Source: an uncultured Bacteroidales bacterium
GTDB lineage: Bacteria > Bacteroidota > Bacteroidia > Bacteroidales > UBA932
Length of the DNA stretch: 64,000 bases
Reading direction: 5' to 3'
Assembly (NCBI GenBank): GCA_944323785.1
Contig: CALUTU010000008.1
Location: forward strand, 1-64,000
Shown here: positions 23,644 to 31,845 of the stretch, in pieces
Layout of the letters: each line of letters starts with the position of its first letter
Numbering within the stretch: position 1 is the stretch's first letter
The notes under the pieces: generated by a model
The model's input: only the letters and a program-made list of their open reading frames with translations
Told to the model about the DNA's origin: nothing
The model's database searches: none
Translations under genes and position numbers: made by a program

Positions 23644-25476
23644 CTATTCGTTAACAGTCAGTGCATATTTTCTGATAATGGATACCGTGGATGTGTCGGA
23701 GGCGAAGACGGAATACAGGCCCTGCTCTTCCTGAGCCGGATCTCCGGTGTAGTCGTCTCCGGGCTGCCACATCAGGTGGTCCTGTGACGGTATCGCGAGA
23801 CCGCCCCAGCCCCAGAAGTTAAAGCCGGCCAGGAGAGTGCCTGAGGCTTTCTGTCCGTTCATCTGCGACAGCATGGCCTCGTAGTAGCGGTCTCTCATGC
23901 TGACGGATGTGCTGCGCGAGAAGCCCACGCTGTCCCTTGGGAAGCCGAACTCCTCCACCACCAGAGGCTTGTGGAGTCTGCGGGCCACTTCTATGTGCTC
24001 GTCCAGATATTCCAGCGAGAGGGCTATGGCCGGCTCCACCGTGCCGTCGTTCATGTCATCGCGGGAGGTCCAGCCCCAGTTGAAGGGCCAGATGTGGATG
24101 TTTAGATAATCTATATAAGGTGAGCGGCCTATCTCTTCCCAGAGGCTCAGGTCCACCTCGCAGCCGTACTTGCCCTCACTGCCGACCGACACCAGATGAT
24201 TGGGATCGATGGCCTTGATAATCTCGGCCGTCTCTGTCAGCCAGGTCCTGAACGTCTCCTTGTTTTCCTCACCGAATGGTCTGGGCTCGTTGCATATCTG
24301 CCATGAAAAAATGGCCGGGTCGTCGCGGTATGCCTTGCCGGTGACGGTGTTGGTGCGCGAGACAATGTCCATCACGTAGCGGCGGAACAGGCCCATGGCC
24401 GAGTCGGACTTCATGAAGTTGGAGACGTAGTCCACGTATTCGTTATAGCCTGCCACGCGGGGCAGGGGTATGTCTCCGTAACCGGCCCACTTGAGATACT
24501 GCGAGTAGCCGCCGCTCCATTCCCAGGCATTGCCCAGGTAGAGTACGGCCTCCATGTCCCGTTTGCCCAGTTCGACGAGGAAATAGTCCAGCCCCCGGAG
24601 CAGGGTGTCATTGTATTTGCCCGGAGCATATTGAAGGGTCGGCTCCACTTTGGTATATACGCCGCGTTCTCCGTCGGAGCCCACCAGCACGCGCAGATTG
24701 CGTACTCCCATCGAGCACAGGCTGTCCAGTTCGCGGGTCAGCCGCTCCCGGTCACCTCCGCTGCCCTCCGAGGCCAGTATCGGTCCGTACCAGAAATTGG
24801 TGCCTATAAAGTAATACGGCTGTTCGTGCTTGATGAACTGACCGTCCTCTATCCGGATGATGTCGTGGCTTCCTCTGTCCACGCAGGAGAGAATCACCAC
24901 TGCGGTCAGGACGGCCAGCATGGATATGGCGGATCGTGTGGGAGATTTCCTGATCCTGCCTGCCCATAGCCGGGGTCTGTATGAGGCGGTCCAGGCCTTG
25001 GACGCGTATCTCCATTTTCTTGAAGAGGAGTTGAAATGCCTTCCGCCGCGGCATGTGCCCTCCACTACTACTCCCAGCACATCGGATACTGTCGCGCTTT
25101 CATAGGGTGCGTAGGCACTGTCCTCTCTCAGCAACAGCAGGGTCCCCCAGACATGAACCACCCGCATCAGTGCCGGAGTCATGCCGTCCTTATGCCGTAC
25201 CAGCACCACATCCCGGCGCCGGATGGTGATGCGCCCGCTGGCGCAGGAGCGGTTCCGGTATCTTCTGTCCGGATTGCCGCAGCGTGATTGGAATGCGTTG
25301 AGTTCCCACTGGCTGTAATTGCGCCCTGACAGTTTTAAGGGAGCAAGCAGGACCGAGTCCTCGCCCGGCCTGAGGAACGGACGCATGCCGCTGCCGGAAA
25401 CAGGAACTCTTACGAATGCTCCGGATGCCAGTCTCCCTGCGGCGTCGGTATAGTCAAGCGCGTCGAATGTCGCCAT
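23644..25476 (-). CDS. fusion of a signal-peptidase-like (S24/S26) domain to a GH5 beta-mannanase
   Basis: A 610-residue open frame with two unrelated parts. Residues ~20-145 resemble S24/S26 peptidases (VSGSGMRPFLRPGEDSVLL; RRRDVVLVRHKDG; LLLLREDS). The catalytic serine position of the G-x-S-M-x-P motif is glycine (Gly30), and an Arg-rich stretch (~55-85) interrupts the fold. From Met186 a second signal-like segment (MLAVLTAVVILSC, Cys198) begins a GH5_7-like mannanase. It has FIGTNFWYGPILAS, acid/base Glu397 in ICNEPRPF and nucleophile Glu509 in VVEEFGFPRD. The GH5 part alone, started at ATG 24921, would be a normal lipoprotein enzyme cleaving beta-1,4-mannan. Either the fusion is real or two genes share a frame and the mannanase uses the internal start. 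Six bases separate it from each neighbour. Confidence 0.8.
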   Translation of the reverse strand: MATFDALDYTDAAGRLASGAFVRVPVSGSGMRPFLRPGEDSVLLAPLKLSGRNYSQWELNAFQSRCGNPDRRYRNRSCASGRITIRRRDVVLVRHKDGMTPALMRVVHVWGTLLLLREDSAYAPYESATVSDVLGVVVEGTCRGGRHFNSSSRKWRYASKAWTASYRPRLWAGRIRKSPTRSAISMLAVLTAVVILSCVDRGSHDIIRIEDGQFIKHEQPYYFIGTNFWYGPILASEGSGGDRERLTRELDSLCSMGVRNLRVLVGSDGERGVYTKVEPTLQYAPGKYNDTLLRGLDYFLVELGKRDMEAVLYLGNAWEWSGGYSQYLKWAGYGDIPLPRVAGYNEYVDYVSNFMKSDSAMGLFRRYVMDIVSRTNTVTGKAYRDDPAIFSWQICNEPRPFGEENKETFRTWLTETAEIIKAIDPNHLVSVGSEGKYGCEVDLSLWEEIGRSPYIDYLNIHIWPFNWGWTSRDDMNDGTVEPAIALSLEYLDEHIEVARRLHKPLVVEEFGFPRDSVGFSRSTSVSMRDRYYEAMLSQMNGQKASGTLLAGFNFWGWGGLAIPSQDHLMWQPGDDYTGDPAQEEQGLYSVFASDTSTVSIIRKYALTVNE

Positions 25477-25482
25477 ATCCTT

Positions 25483-26238
25483 CTAGTCTTTAAGAGAATA
25501 CTCTATAGTCGTGACCACCCTTACTACCTTTATATGAGGAGTGTTCTGATCCCGGTTGGAAATCGAGAACTGACCCTGTGAGGCCGAGCGTATCTTGCCG
25601 ATCTTGCTGTCGGAGTCCTCAGCGAACTTCTGCGCTGTCAGACGGGCGTTCTGAGTGGCCTCGGCGACCATCTCCGGCTTTATGTCATTGAGTCCGTTGA
25701 AAGAGAATACGGTCTGGAACTGGTAGTCGTCACCGGCTATCACCACGCCTTTTTTGAGCAGGTCGCCCTGTTTGTTCATAAGTCCGCGCACCAGGTCTAT
25801 CTTGTCGGAAGCGACTGTCACTACTGAGACGGCCTTGTAACGGTTGGGGTCTTCGTTGTTGTAGCTGTATCTTTCGGCCTGAAGGTCCGTTACCGATGCC
25901 GGAGCTACTGTTATCTCCTCCTGGGGGATGCCGTTGGATGTCAGGAAATCCACGATGACGGTGTTGGACCGTTCTATCTCGTTGTACAGTGAGCGGAGGT
26001 CGTTGCCGGCCAGCCTGTAGGCCAGAGGCCAGATCACCTGGTCCGCCACCACCTCCCTTTCCGATAGGCCCTTGACCACTACGCTGCGGTCCCTGTCCGC
26101 GAAGCGTCCGATGCCGGCGTAGATGAACCATCCTAGAACTATCAGCCCGAACATTACCGAGCCTCCGTCAAAAGTCAGCTTTACCTTGGTCTGTCTGTCC
26201 TTTTCCTGTTGAGGACTGCCGTTTTTAATCCCTTCCAT
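25483..26238 (-). CDS. SIMPL-domain (DUF541) protein
   Basis: A 251-residue protein with an N-terminal membrane anchor (VMFGLIVLGWFIYAGIGRF at ~28-46). A SIMPL/DUF541 domain follows (VVVKGLSEREVVADQVIWPL, TVIVDFLTSNGIPQEEITVAPASVTDL, VTVASDKIDLVRGLM, ARLTAQKFAEDSDSKIGKIRSASQGQFSI), ending in KVVRVVTTIEYSLKD. SIMPL proteins are periplasmic or membrane-anchored; some are linked to oxidative stress or to surface structures, but the biochemical role is open. First gene of the leftward operon and divergent from the M50-like gene. Confidence 0.85.
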   Translation of the reverse strand: MEGIKNGSPQQEKDRQTKVKLTFDGGSVMFGLIVLGWFIYAGIGRFADRDRSVVVKGLSEREVVADQVIWPLAYRLAGNDLRSLYNEIERSNTVIVDFLTSNGIPQEEITVAPASVTDLQAERYSYNNEDPNRYKAVSVVTVASDKIDLVRGLMNKQGDLLKKGVVIAGDDYQFQTVFSFNGLNDIKPEMVAEATQNARLTAQKFAEDSDSKIGKIRSASQGQFSISNRDQNTPHIKVVRVVTTIEYSLKD

Positions 26239-26263
26239 AGCGTATAAATCTTAGTACATTTGA

Positions 26264-26299
26264 CAAATATACGGATTTATTTAAATTTTTCTAAATTTG
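26264..26299. promoter_or_regulatory. divergent -7 boxes of the SIMPL operon (-) and the M50-like gene (+)
   Basis: The minus strand reads TATATTTG at 26271-26264, 26 bases before the SIMPL ATG. The plus strand reads TAAATTTG at 26292-26299, 39 bases before the ATG at 26338. Both match TAnnTTTG. Neither has a convincing -33 TTTG at the normal spacing. Confidence 0.45.
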
Positions 26300-26337
26300 C
26301 CGTGCTTAATGTTAAACTTTTACAACTTTTACAAAGT

Positions 26338-27021
26338 ATGAGAATTGTTTCAAGGATACTTTATTTTATTATCGTCATATTCTGCCTGGCGGTAATCATC
26401 TTCAATATCCCGTCGGTGTTCATGGACTCGGTGAGGGCGTATAAGATGTATCTGTGGTTCGGCTGCGGTGCCCTGGCGTATTTCCTTATCATGCTTATCC
26501 CGCCGGTGCGCAAGAACGAGAAATGGCTTCAGACTTTCTCACATGAGCTGACCCATACGATAGTCGGCATGATGTTTTTCCGCAAGATCAACTCCTTCCA
26601 GGCTTCCGACAACGGCACAGGAGTGATATATCACAGCGGACGCCGCAAGTTCGGCAGTATCTTCATAAGTCTGGCACCGTACTGTTTTCCGATATTCACA
26701 TACCTGTTCATGCTGCTGCGGATACTCGGCTCGGAGGAGATGTATTACATCTTCGACATCTTCATCGGCTTTACGGCGGCTTTTCACTTTACCTGTTTCT
26801 GGCGGCAGACCGGCAACTATCAGACAGACATACAGGGACAGGGGTATGTCCGCTCCTACATGTTCATCGCTGCATGGAGGCTCTTCAACGCCACCATCAT
26901 CCTGCTGACTATACGCATGGGCATAGTTGATGCAGTGACTTATATATTCCCGGAGTACTGGCACACTATTGTCGGCTGGTGGGACGCGCTCACCGGCTGG
27001 ATATCGCAGCTCCGCTCGTGA
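26338..27021 (+). CDS. M50-like integral membrane metallopeptidase
   Basis: A 227-residue polytopic membrane protein. The start at 26338 (MRIVSRILYF) is chosen because the upstream extension from 26260 lies before the -7 box and is low in information. An HELTH zinc motif at residues 69-73 (FSHELTHTIVGMMFF) is followed by about four further hydrophobic helices, matching M50B-like proteases, which cleave membrane-embedded or membrane-proximal substrates. The usual second metal-ligand Asp motif is not obvious, so substrate and activity are uncertain. It is followed 33 bases later by the S9 peptidase, possibly in one transcript. Confidence 0.75.
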   Translation: MRIVSRILYFIIVIFCLAVIIFNIPSVFMDSVRAYKMYLWFGCGALAYFLIMLIPPVRKNEKWLQTFSHELTHTIVGMMFFRKINSFQASDNGTGVIYHSGRRKFGSIFISLAPYCFPIFTYLFMLLRILGSEEMYYIFDIFIGFTAAFHFTCFWRQTGNYQTDIQGQGYVRSYMFIAAWRLFNATIILLTIRMGIVDAVTYIFPEYWHTIVGWWDALTGWISQLRS

Positions 27022-27054
27022 TGTACCTTGACAGATCATTAAATTATTATACTG

Positions 27055-29142
27055 ATGAGAAAACCTTTAATATTACTTTCGACATTCCTGACGGCAATGA
27101 CATTCTGTGCGGACGGCTCCGCCAAGGGCAGGCAGTCCGTCATTGAGAAAGAACCGCTTGAGATTGTGGACGGCAAGTTCACTCCCGAGATTATGCTCCG
27201 GCTCGGACGTGTCTCCGATCCCCAGCTCTCTCCGGACGGCAAGAAGATACTCTATGGAGTGACCTACACCAGCATAGAGGATAACCGCAGCGTGCGGCAG
27301 CTCTATGTGATGAACGCCGACGGCACAGGCAACAGGCAGATAACCCGCTTTACCTCCAGCGCGAACAACGCCCGCTGGTACGGTGACGGCTCGACGATAC
27401 TTTATCTGCGCGACGGTCAGATCTGGTCGATGAAGGCCGACGGCAAGGGTGCCCGTCAGGTAAGCGACATCCCCGGAGGTATCTCCGAGTTCAAGCTCTC
27501 CCCCGACCAGACCAAGGTGATGTACATCGCCCAGGTGCAGTACGCTACCAAACCGACCGACCTGTATCCCGATCTTCCCAAGTCCTCGGGACGTGAGATA
27601 GACGACCTGATGTACCGTCACTGGGACTGCTTCGTGGAGACCATTCCCCACACCTTCGTGGCCGACGTGACCCGCTCCGGCAACAGCCTGAAAGTTGCCC
27701 CCGGCAAGGATATTATTGAGGGTACCAAATTCGAGCTTCCCACACTGCCTTTCGGCGGACTGGAGCAGCTCTCCTGGAGTCCTGACGGACAGAGGATCGC
27801 TTACGCCTGCCGCAAGCTGACCGGCAAGGAATACGCCTTCTCCACCAATACCGACATCTACCTCTACAATGTGGCTGACGGCACCTGCGAGAATCTTACC
27901 GAGGGCATGAACGGTTACGATACCGACCCGGTGTTCTCCCCCGACGGAAAGAGCATCGCATGGCTGAGCATGGAGAGAGCCGGTTTCGAGGCCGACCGTA
28001 CCAGGCTTTTCGTCATCGACCTGGCTTCCCGCGAGAAGAAGGAGCTTACCGTAGGCTTTGACCACGGAGCCATGTCGCCCGTATGGAAGGCAGACGGCAG
28101 CGGACTCTATTTCAACGCCCTGACATTTGCCCTGCAGGCGATTTATTCCGTAGACCTTGAGGGCAACATCACCCGCATTACCCCTGATGATCTCTGGTTT
28201 GACTTCGGCGGAGTGAAGGAGATGGGCTCTGACCGTCTGCTGACCACCTGCCAGTCCATGAGCAGACCCGACGAGATCGTGGCCGTATCTCTGGCGGACG
28301 GCTCGTTCACCTACCTCACCCACGAGAACGACGATATCTACGCCCAGTTGGCCCAGGAGACATACGAGCTCCGCTGGATACCCACCACTGACGGCCTGAA
28401 GATGCTCACCTGGGTGGTTTATCCTGCCGGATTCGACTCTACGAAGGTATATCCGACCATGCTCTTCTGCACCGGAGGTCCTCAGCAGTGCCTCAGCCAG
28501 AGCTGGTCTACCCGCTGGAACTTCAAGCTGATGGCCGCCCAGGGCTATATCGTCATCCTGCCCAACAGGCGCGGCACCATGTCGTTTGGCCAGAAATGGT
28601 GCGATGACGTGTCTCAGGACTACGCCGGCCAGTGCATCGACGACTATATGTCAGCCGTCTACGAGATGAAGCAGGAACCGTATGTAGGCAAGATGGGTGC
28701 CTCGGGAGCCAGCTTCGGAGGTTATTCGATCTACTACCTCGCCGGAGCTCATCCCGATGACTTTGATGCTTTCCTGGCCCATGCCGGTATCTTCAATCAG
28801 GAGCAGATGTACATGATGACCGAGGAGATGTGGTTCCCTTACTGGGAGAACGGCGGTGCTCCCTGGGATCTTGAGAAGCCCGCAGCCCGCAGGCACTACG
28901 TCAATTCTCCCCACAAGCTCATCCGCAACTGGAAGACCCCGATCATGGTTACTCACGGCGAGATGGACTACCGCGTGCCCGTAGAGCAGGGTATGGCCGC
29001 CTTCAACGCCGCGCAGATGATGGGAGTCCCCTCGCGTATGCTGCTCTTCCCCGAGGAGAACCACTGGATACTCAGGCCTCAGAACGCCGTCCACTGGCAG
29101 CGTGACTTCTTCGCCTGGTTCGACCAGTGGCTGAAAGACTAA
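27055..29142 (+). CDS. S9-family dipeptidyl/prolyl oligopeptidase, exported (DPP5-like)
   Basis: A 695-residue exported serine peptidase. The signal peptide (MRKPLILLSTFLTAMTFC) is followed by a WD40-like propeller (DPQLSPDGKKILYGVTYT, KLSPDQTKVMYIAQVQ, LSWSPDGQRIAYACRK, FSPDGKSIAWLSME; ~50-400). The alpha/beta-hydrolase domain has Ser553 (ASGASFGGYS), Asp638 (THGEMDYRVP) and His670 (EENHWI). The layout is that of S9C/DPP5-type enzymes that release dipeptides from oligopeptides in the periplasm of asaccharolytic Bacteroidales. Its products would be substrates for the POT transporters encoded at 19-22 kb (inference). A strong terminator follows. Confidence 0.95.
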   Translation: MRKPLILLSTFLTAMTFCADGSAKGRQSVIEKEPLEIVDGKFTPEIMLRLGRVSDPQLSPDGKKILYGVTYTSIEDNRSVRQLYVMNADGTGNRQITRFTSSANNARWYGDGSTILYLRDGQIWSMKADGKGARQVSDIPGGISEFKLSPDQTKVMYIAQVQYATKPTDLYPDLPKSSGREIDDLMYRHWDCFVETIPHTFVADVTRSGNSLKVAPGKDIIEGTKFELPTLPFGGLEQLSWSPDGQRIAYACRKLTGKEYAFSTNTDIYLYNVADGTCENLTEGMNGYDTDPVFSPDGKSIAWLSMERAGFEADRTRLFVIDLASREKKELTVGFDHGAMSPVWKADGSGLYFNALTFALQAIYSVDLEGNITRITPDDLWFDFGGVKEMGSDRLLTTCQSMSRPDEIVAVSLADGSFTYLTHENDDIYAQLAQETYELRWIPTTDGLKMLTWVVYPAGFDSTKVYPTMLFCTGGPQQCLSQSWSTRWNFKLMAAQGYIVILPNRRGTMSFGQKWCDDVSQDYAGQCIDDYMSAVYEMKQEPYVGKMGASGASFGGYSIYYLAGAHPDDFDAFLAHAGIFNQEQMYMMTEEMWFPYWENGGAPWDLEKPAARRHYVNSPHKLIRNWKTPIMVTHGEMDYRVPVEQGMAAFNAAQMMGVPSRMLLFPEENHWILRPQNAVHWQRDFFAWFDQWLKD

Positions 29143-29161
29143 CGGTATTTTATAGGAAATC

Positions 29162-29208
29162 GTTCTCCTGCGAAAGCTTGTGTGTTTCGCAGGAGAACAT
29201 TTTTTTAT
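29162..29208 (+). terminator. intrinsic terminator after the S9 peptidase gene
   Basis: GTTCTCCTGCGAAA (29162-29175) pairs perfectly with TTTCGCAGGAGAAC (29185-29198), followed by ATTTTTTTAT. It lies 19 bases after the stop codon. The next 180 bases contain no gene. Confidence 0.95.
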
Positions 29209-29388
29209 AACAGGGGAATTATTGTAAAGAAGGAACAGGAAACTGTATATAAAATGAGACCGGGTGGAAAGACTGCTGTATGCTGTTTGAGCGCTTTATG
29301 CGGACAGAATTTGTTGTTTTCAGCATTGATATTTAGCCGGAACTCCTCCGCTTGTGCAAATTAATTAAACCGATAGAAAAAGTTTTTA

Positions 29389-29396
29389 TATTTTTG
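29389..29396 (+). promoter_or_regulatory. -7 box upstream of tdh
   Basis: TATTTTTG matches TAnnTTTG, 34 bases before the ATG at 29431. It lies in an A/T-rich stretch, so chance resemblance is possible. Confidence 0.45.
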
Positions 29397-29430
29397 CGGT
29401 TTAATAAAACAACAAATAAAGTTACAGTAT

Positions 29431-30384
29431 ATGAAACGTATTTTAGTTGTAGGCGCCGGCGGACAGATCGGCACCGAGCTGGTACCCCACCTCCAGAAAC
29501 ATTATGGGGAAGACAATGTAATCGGTGCGGATCTCAAGGACGATGCCGTAGCCAAGATAGCTTCCTACGCCAGGGCTATCAAACTGGATGCTCTTGATTT
29601 CAACGCTTTCGGTCAGGCCGTCAAGGACCACAACATAGACGCGATCTTCAATCTGGTGGCCCTTCTTTCGGCTACAGGAGAGAAAAATCCCGAGCTGGCC
29701 TGGAAGATCAACATGGGAGCTTTGGTCAACTCCCTGACCCTTGCCAAGGAGTTCAAGACCGCAGTGTTCACCCCGAGCTCCATCGGAGCATTCGGAGTCA
29801 GCACTCCCCATGACAAGACTCCTCAGGACACAGTCATGAGACCTGACACCATCTACGGTGTGTGCAAGGTGACCGGCGAGCTGCTTTCGGATTATTATTT
29901 CCACCGTTTCGGCGTGGATGCCAGAAGTGTGCGCTTCCCCGGCATTATCTCCAACGGCTGCCTGCCCGGCGGCGGTACCACCGACTATGCCGTAGAGGTC
30001 TTCTACGAGATACTCAAGACAGGCCACTATACCTGCCCTATCCCCGAGGACAGCTACATGGACATGCTCTACATGCCTGATGCACTGAATGCAGTGACAC
30101 AGCTCATGGAGGCCGACCCCTCTAAGCTGAAACACCGCAACAGCTTCAACATCACCTGCATGAGTTTCTGTCCCAAGGAACTGTTCGCGAAGATCAAGGA
30201 ACGCATACCTTCTGCTACCTTCGACTACAACGTGGATCCCGTGAAGGCCGCTATCGCCGACTCATGGCCCAACATGATGGACGACAGCTGTGCCCGCGAG
30301 GAGTGGGGCTGGAATCCTCAGTGGCATCTTGACGCCATGGTTGACGATATGCTCAAGGCCATCGCTGCCAAGCTGGGTAAATAA
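29431..30384 (+). CDS. tdh: NAD-dependent L-threonine 3-dehydrogenase, short-chain (epimerase-like) type
   Basis: A 317-residue cytoplasmic enzyme of the extended short-chain dehydrogenase fold. The N-terminal nucleotide-binding GAGGQIGTEL is followed by SSIGAFG and the catalytic YGVCK (Tyr-x-x-x-Lys). The 'KDTPQDTVMRPDTIYGVCKVTGE'-type region and RFPGIIS are specific to the SDR-type threonine dehydrogenase rather than sugar epimerases. It oxidises L-threonine to 2-amino-3-ketobutyrate, which a KBL ligase (not in the window) would split to glycine and acetyl-CoA. With glyA at 54.7 kb this supplies glycine and one-carbon units. Probably leads a run of same-strand genes with gaps under 16 bases to tgt and lptF. 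Confidence 0.88.
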   Translation: MKRILVVGAGGQIGTELVPHLQKHYGEDNVIGADLKDDAVAKIASYARAIKLDALDFNAFGQAVKDHNIDAIFNLVALLSATGEKNPELAWKINMGALVNSLTLAKEFKTAVFTPSSIGAFGVSTPHDKTPQDTVMRPDTIYGVCKVTGELLSDYYFHRFGVDARSVRFPGIISNGCLPGGGTTDYAVEVFYEILKTGHYTCPIPEDSYMDMLYMPDALNAVTQLMEADPSKLKHRNSFNITCMSFCPKELFAKIKERIPSATFDYNVDPVKAAIADSWPNMMDDSCAREEWGWNPQWHLDAMVDDMLKAIAAKLGK

Positions 30385-30399
30385 TATATTCGCCGGCCT

Positions 30400-31047
30400 A
30401 TGGAAAGACGTTTATCCAGAATATTGATATCGGCGGTACTCCTGATGCTCGCATCGGGAAGTATCGCCGATATTTCTGCCAGAGATAGAAATGAATTCAG
30501 ATTCTGGCAGGGCAGCGAGCTCCGGCTGACTTGGGGAGCCATGCCTTTAGACGCGGTTACACTGAACAACGTTATGGCTGGGGGCTACGCTGTTTATGGC
30601 TACGGAACCATAGCCGGTGAGATAGCCAACAGCAGGTATTACGGTGGAGACGGTTATCTGTCGGGGGCTATAGGACTGACATATACATACCGTTTCCGTA
30701 AGTGGTTCGAGCTTTCCGGTGTGGTGACGTATTCCGGATATTACCGTGACTATTTTGACAAATATACCGGCAACCTGGCTTTCAAGAGCAATGACAATCA
30801 GATATCCGTCATGCCTTATGTCCGGTTTGTGTGGGTACATACCAATCTGGTGCGGCTGTATTCCGGTATCGGTCTTGGAGTCTCGTTTTTAACGGAGACC
30901 GGGCAGCGCGGCACGGACATGACCCTGCTTCCGGCATTTGCGCTGACGCCCATCGGCATCACGGTCGGAACATTTGTCTACGGTATAGCGGAGGTGTCAT
31001 TGGGCAATACCGGCATGTTCTCGCTGGGAATCGGATATAAATTCTAA
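30400..31047 (+). CDS. outer-membrane beta-barrel-like protein of unknown function
   Basis: A 215-residue protein with an N-terminal signal (MERRLSRILISAVLLMLASGSIADISA). Beta-strand-rich sequence with alternating aromatic residues follows (YLSGAIGLTYTYRFRKWFELSGVVTYSGYY; VMPYVRFVWVHTNLVRLYSGIGLGVSF) and ends in MFSLGIGYKF, a typical barrel-closing strand. No family is recognised. It lies 15 bases after tdh and 11 before a lipoprotein gene. Confidence 0.7.
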   Translation: MERRLSRILISAVLLMLASGSIADISARDRNEFRFWQGSELRLTWGAMPLDAVTLNNVMAGGYAVYGYGTIAGEIANSRYYGGDGYLSGAIGLTYTYRFRKWFELSGVVTYSGYYRDYFDKYTGNLAFKSNDNQISVMPYVRFVWVHTNLVRLYSGIGLGVSFLTETGQRGTDMTLLPAFALTPIGITVGTFVYGIAEVSLGNTGMFSLGIGYKF

Positions 31048-31058
31048 AACCTGGAATC

Positions 31059-31841
31059 ATGAAGAATGCTATAAAGATATGCTTGGCGGCAGCTGCTCTT
31101 ATGACAGTGGCAGGATGCAAGGTGGACAGTTCGGAGGAGAAGTATGTAAATATTGTCGAGGAGGCTTACTACGTCTATTGCATTACCGGGGAGTATGTGC
31201 TGTCTCCGGTTCTTTCAGTGTTGGACCGGGCTTTGAAGGTGGATATGTACGTGAAGGCCGACCAGTATGGAAGATATGAGCTGGAGGATATGTATTTTCC
31301 TGATTATAAGCTACGTCTTTACGATGACAAATGCGTTCTTGCCGATGGACGGGGTGAGTTTGTATTCGACGGTAATTCCATTCTTGACGAAGGGGCTGTC
31401 TGGGAATGCACTTTCAACGGGGTGGTGGCTGCTGTTTCCTGCACCGGCCAGGATGAGTGGGATGTGAGCGTGGATCTTCAGACAACCAGGCTGGATACAC
31501 CCTATTCCTTAAATGCCATGAAGATGCATGTGGCTCTTGCCGATTCGTGCGGTTACGGTCATGTCTATGAGATGACCGTTGAAGGCGATTACACGGAACA
31601 TACTTCCAGCTGGGAAGGAAATACCGTGGTGGAAGTCGTTTTCTCGACAACGGAACCGACAAAGGCGGTACTCAGCCGCGGTCCTTTATTTCATTTTTTC
31701 AACGGTGGGTTCGATCTTCATATGGATATATCCGGAGGGATGGAACGCTCGGAGGATATAGAAGTAAGACTGTCTCCTGCTATGGCCGGCACTGAGGTGA
31801 CGGTAACATATATGGGTGAAACAGAATTCTGGAGGGAATAA
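31059..31841 (+). CDS. lipoprotein of unknown function
   Basis: A 260-residue protein with a lipobox (MTVAGC, Cys20). The mature part is beta-rich (YVLSPVLSVLDRALKVDMYV, GEFVFDGNSILDEGAVWECTFNG, YGHVYEMTVEGDYTEHTSSW) and ends in SPAMAGTEVTVTYMGE. I do not recognise a family. It lies between a barrel-like protein and tgt, so it may act with the former in the envelope. Confidence 0.7.
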   Translation: MKNAIKICLAAAALMTVAGCKVDSSEEKYVNIVEEAYYVYCITGEYVLSPVLSVLDRALKVDMYVKADQYGRYELEDMYFPDYKLRLYDDKCVLADGRGEFVFDGNSILDEGAVWECTFNGVVAAVSCTGQDEWDVSVDLQTTRLDTPYSLNAMKMHVALADSCGYGHVYEMTVEGDYTEHTSSWEGNTVVEVVFSTTEPTKAVLSRGPLFHFFNGGFDLHMDISGGMERSEDIEVRLSPAMAGTEVTVTYMGETEFWRE

Positions 31842-31845
31842 TCCG

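Noticed and set aside
27073..28323. 416-codon minus-strand frame inside the S9 peptidase gene
   Set aside because: Antisense to a well-conserved propeller domain; no motif in the translation.
29209..29388. small gene or tRNA in the gap before tdh
   Set aside because: No cloverleaf or convincing start and frame could be found; the 60-codon frame at 29182 overlaps the terminator.
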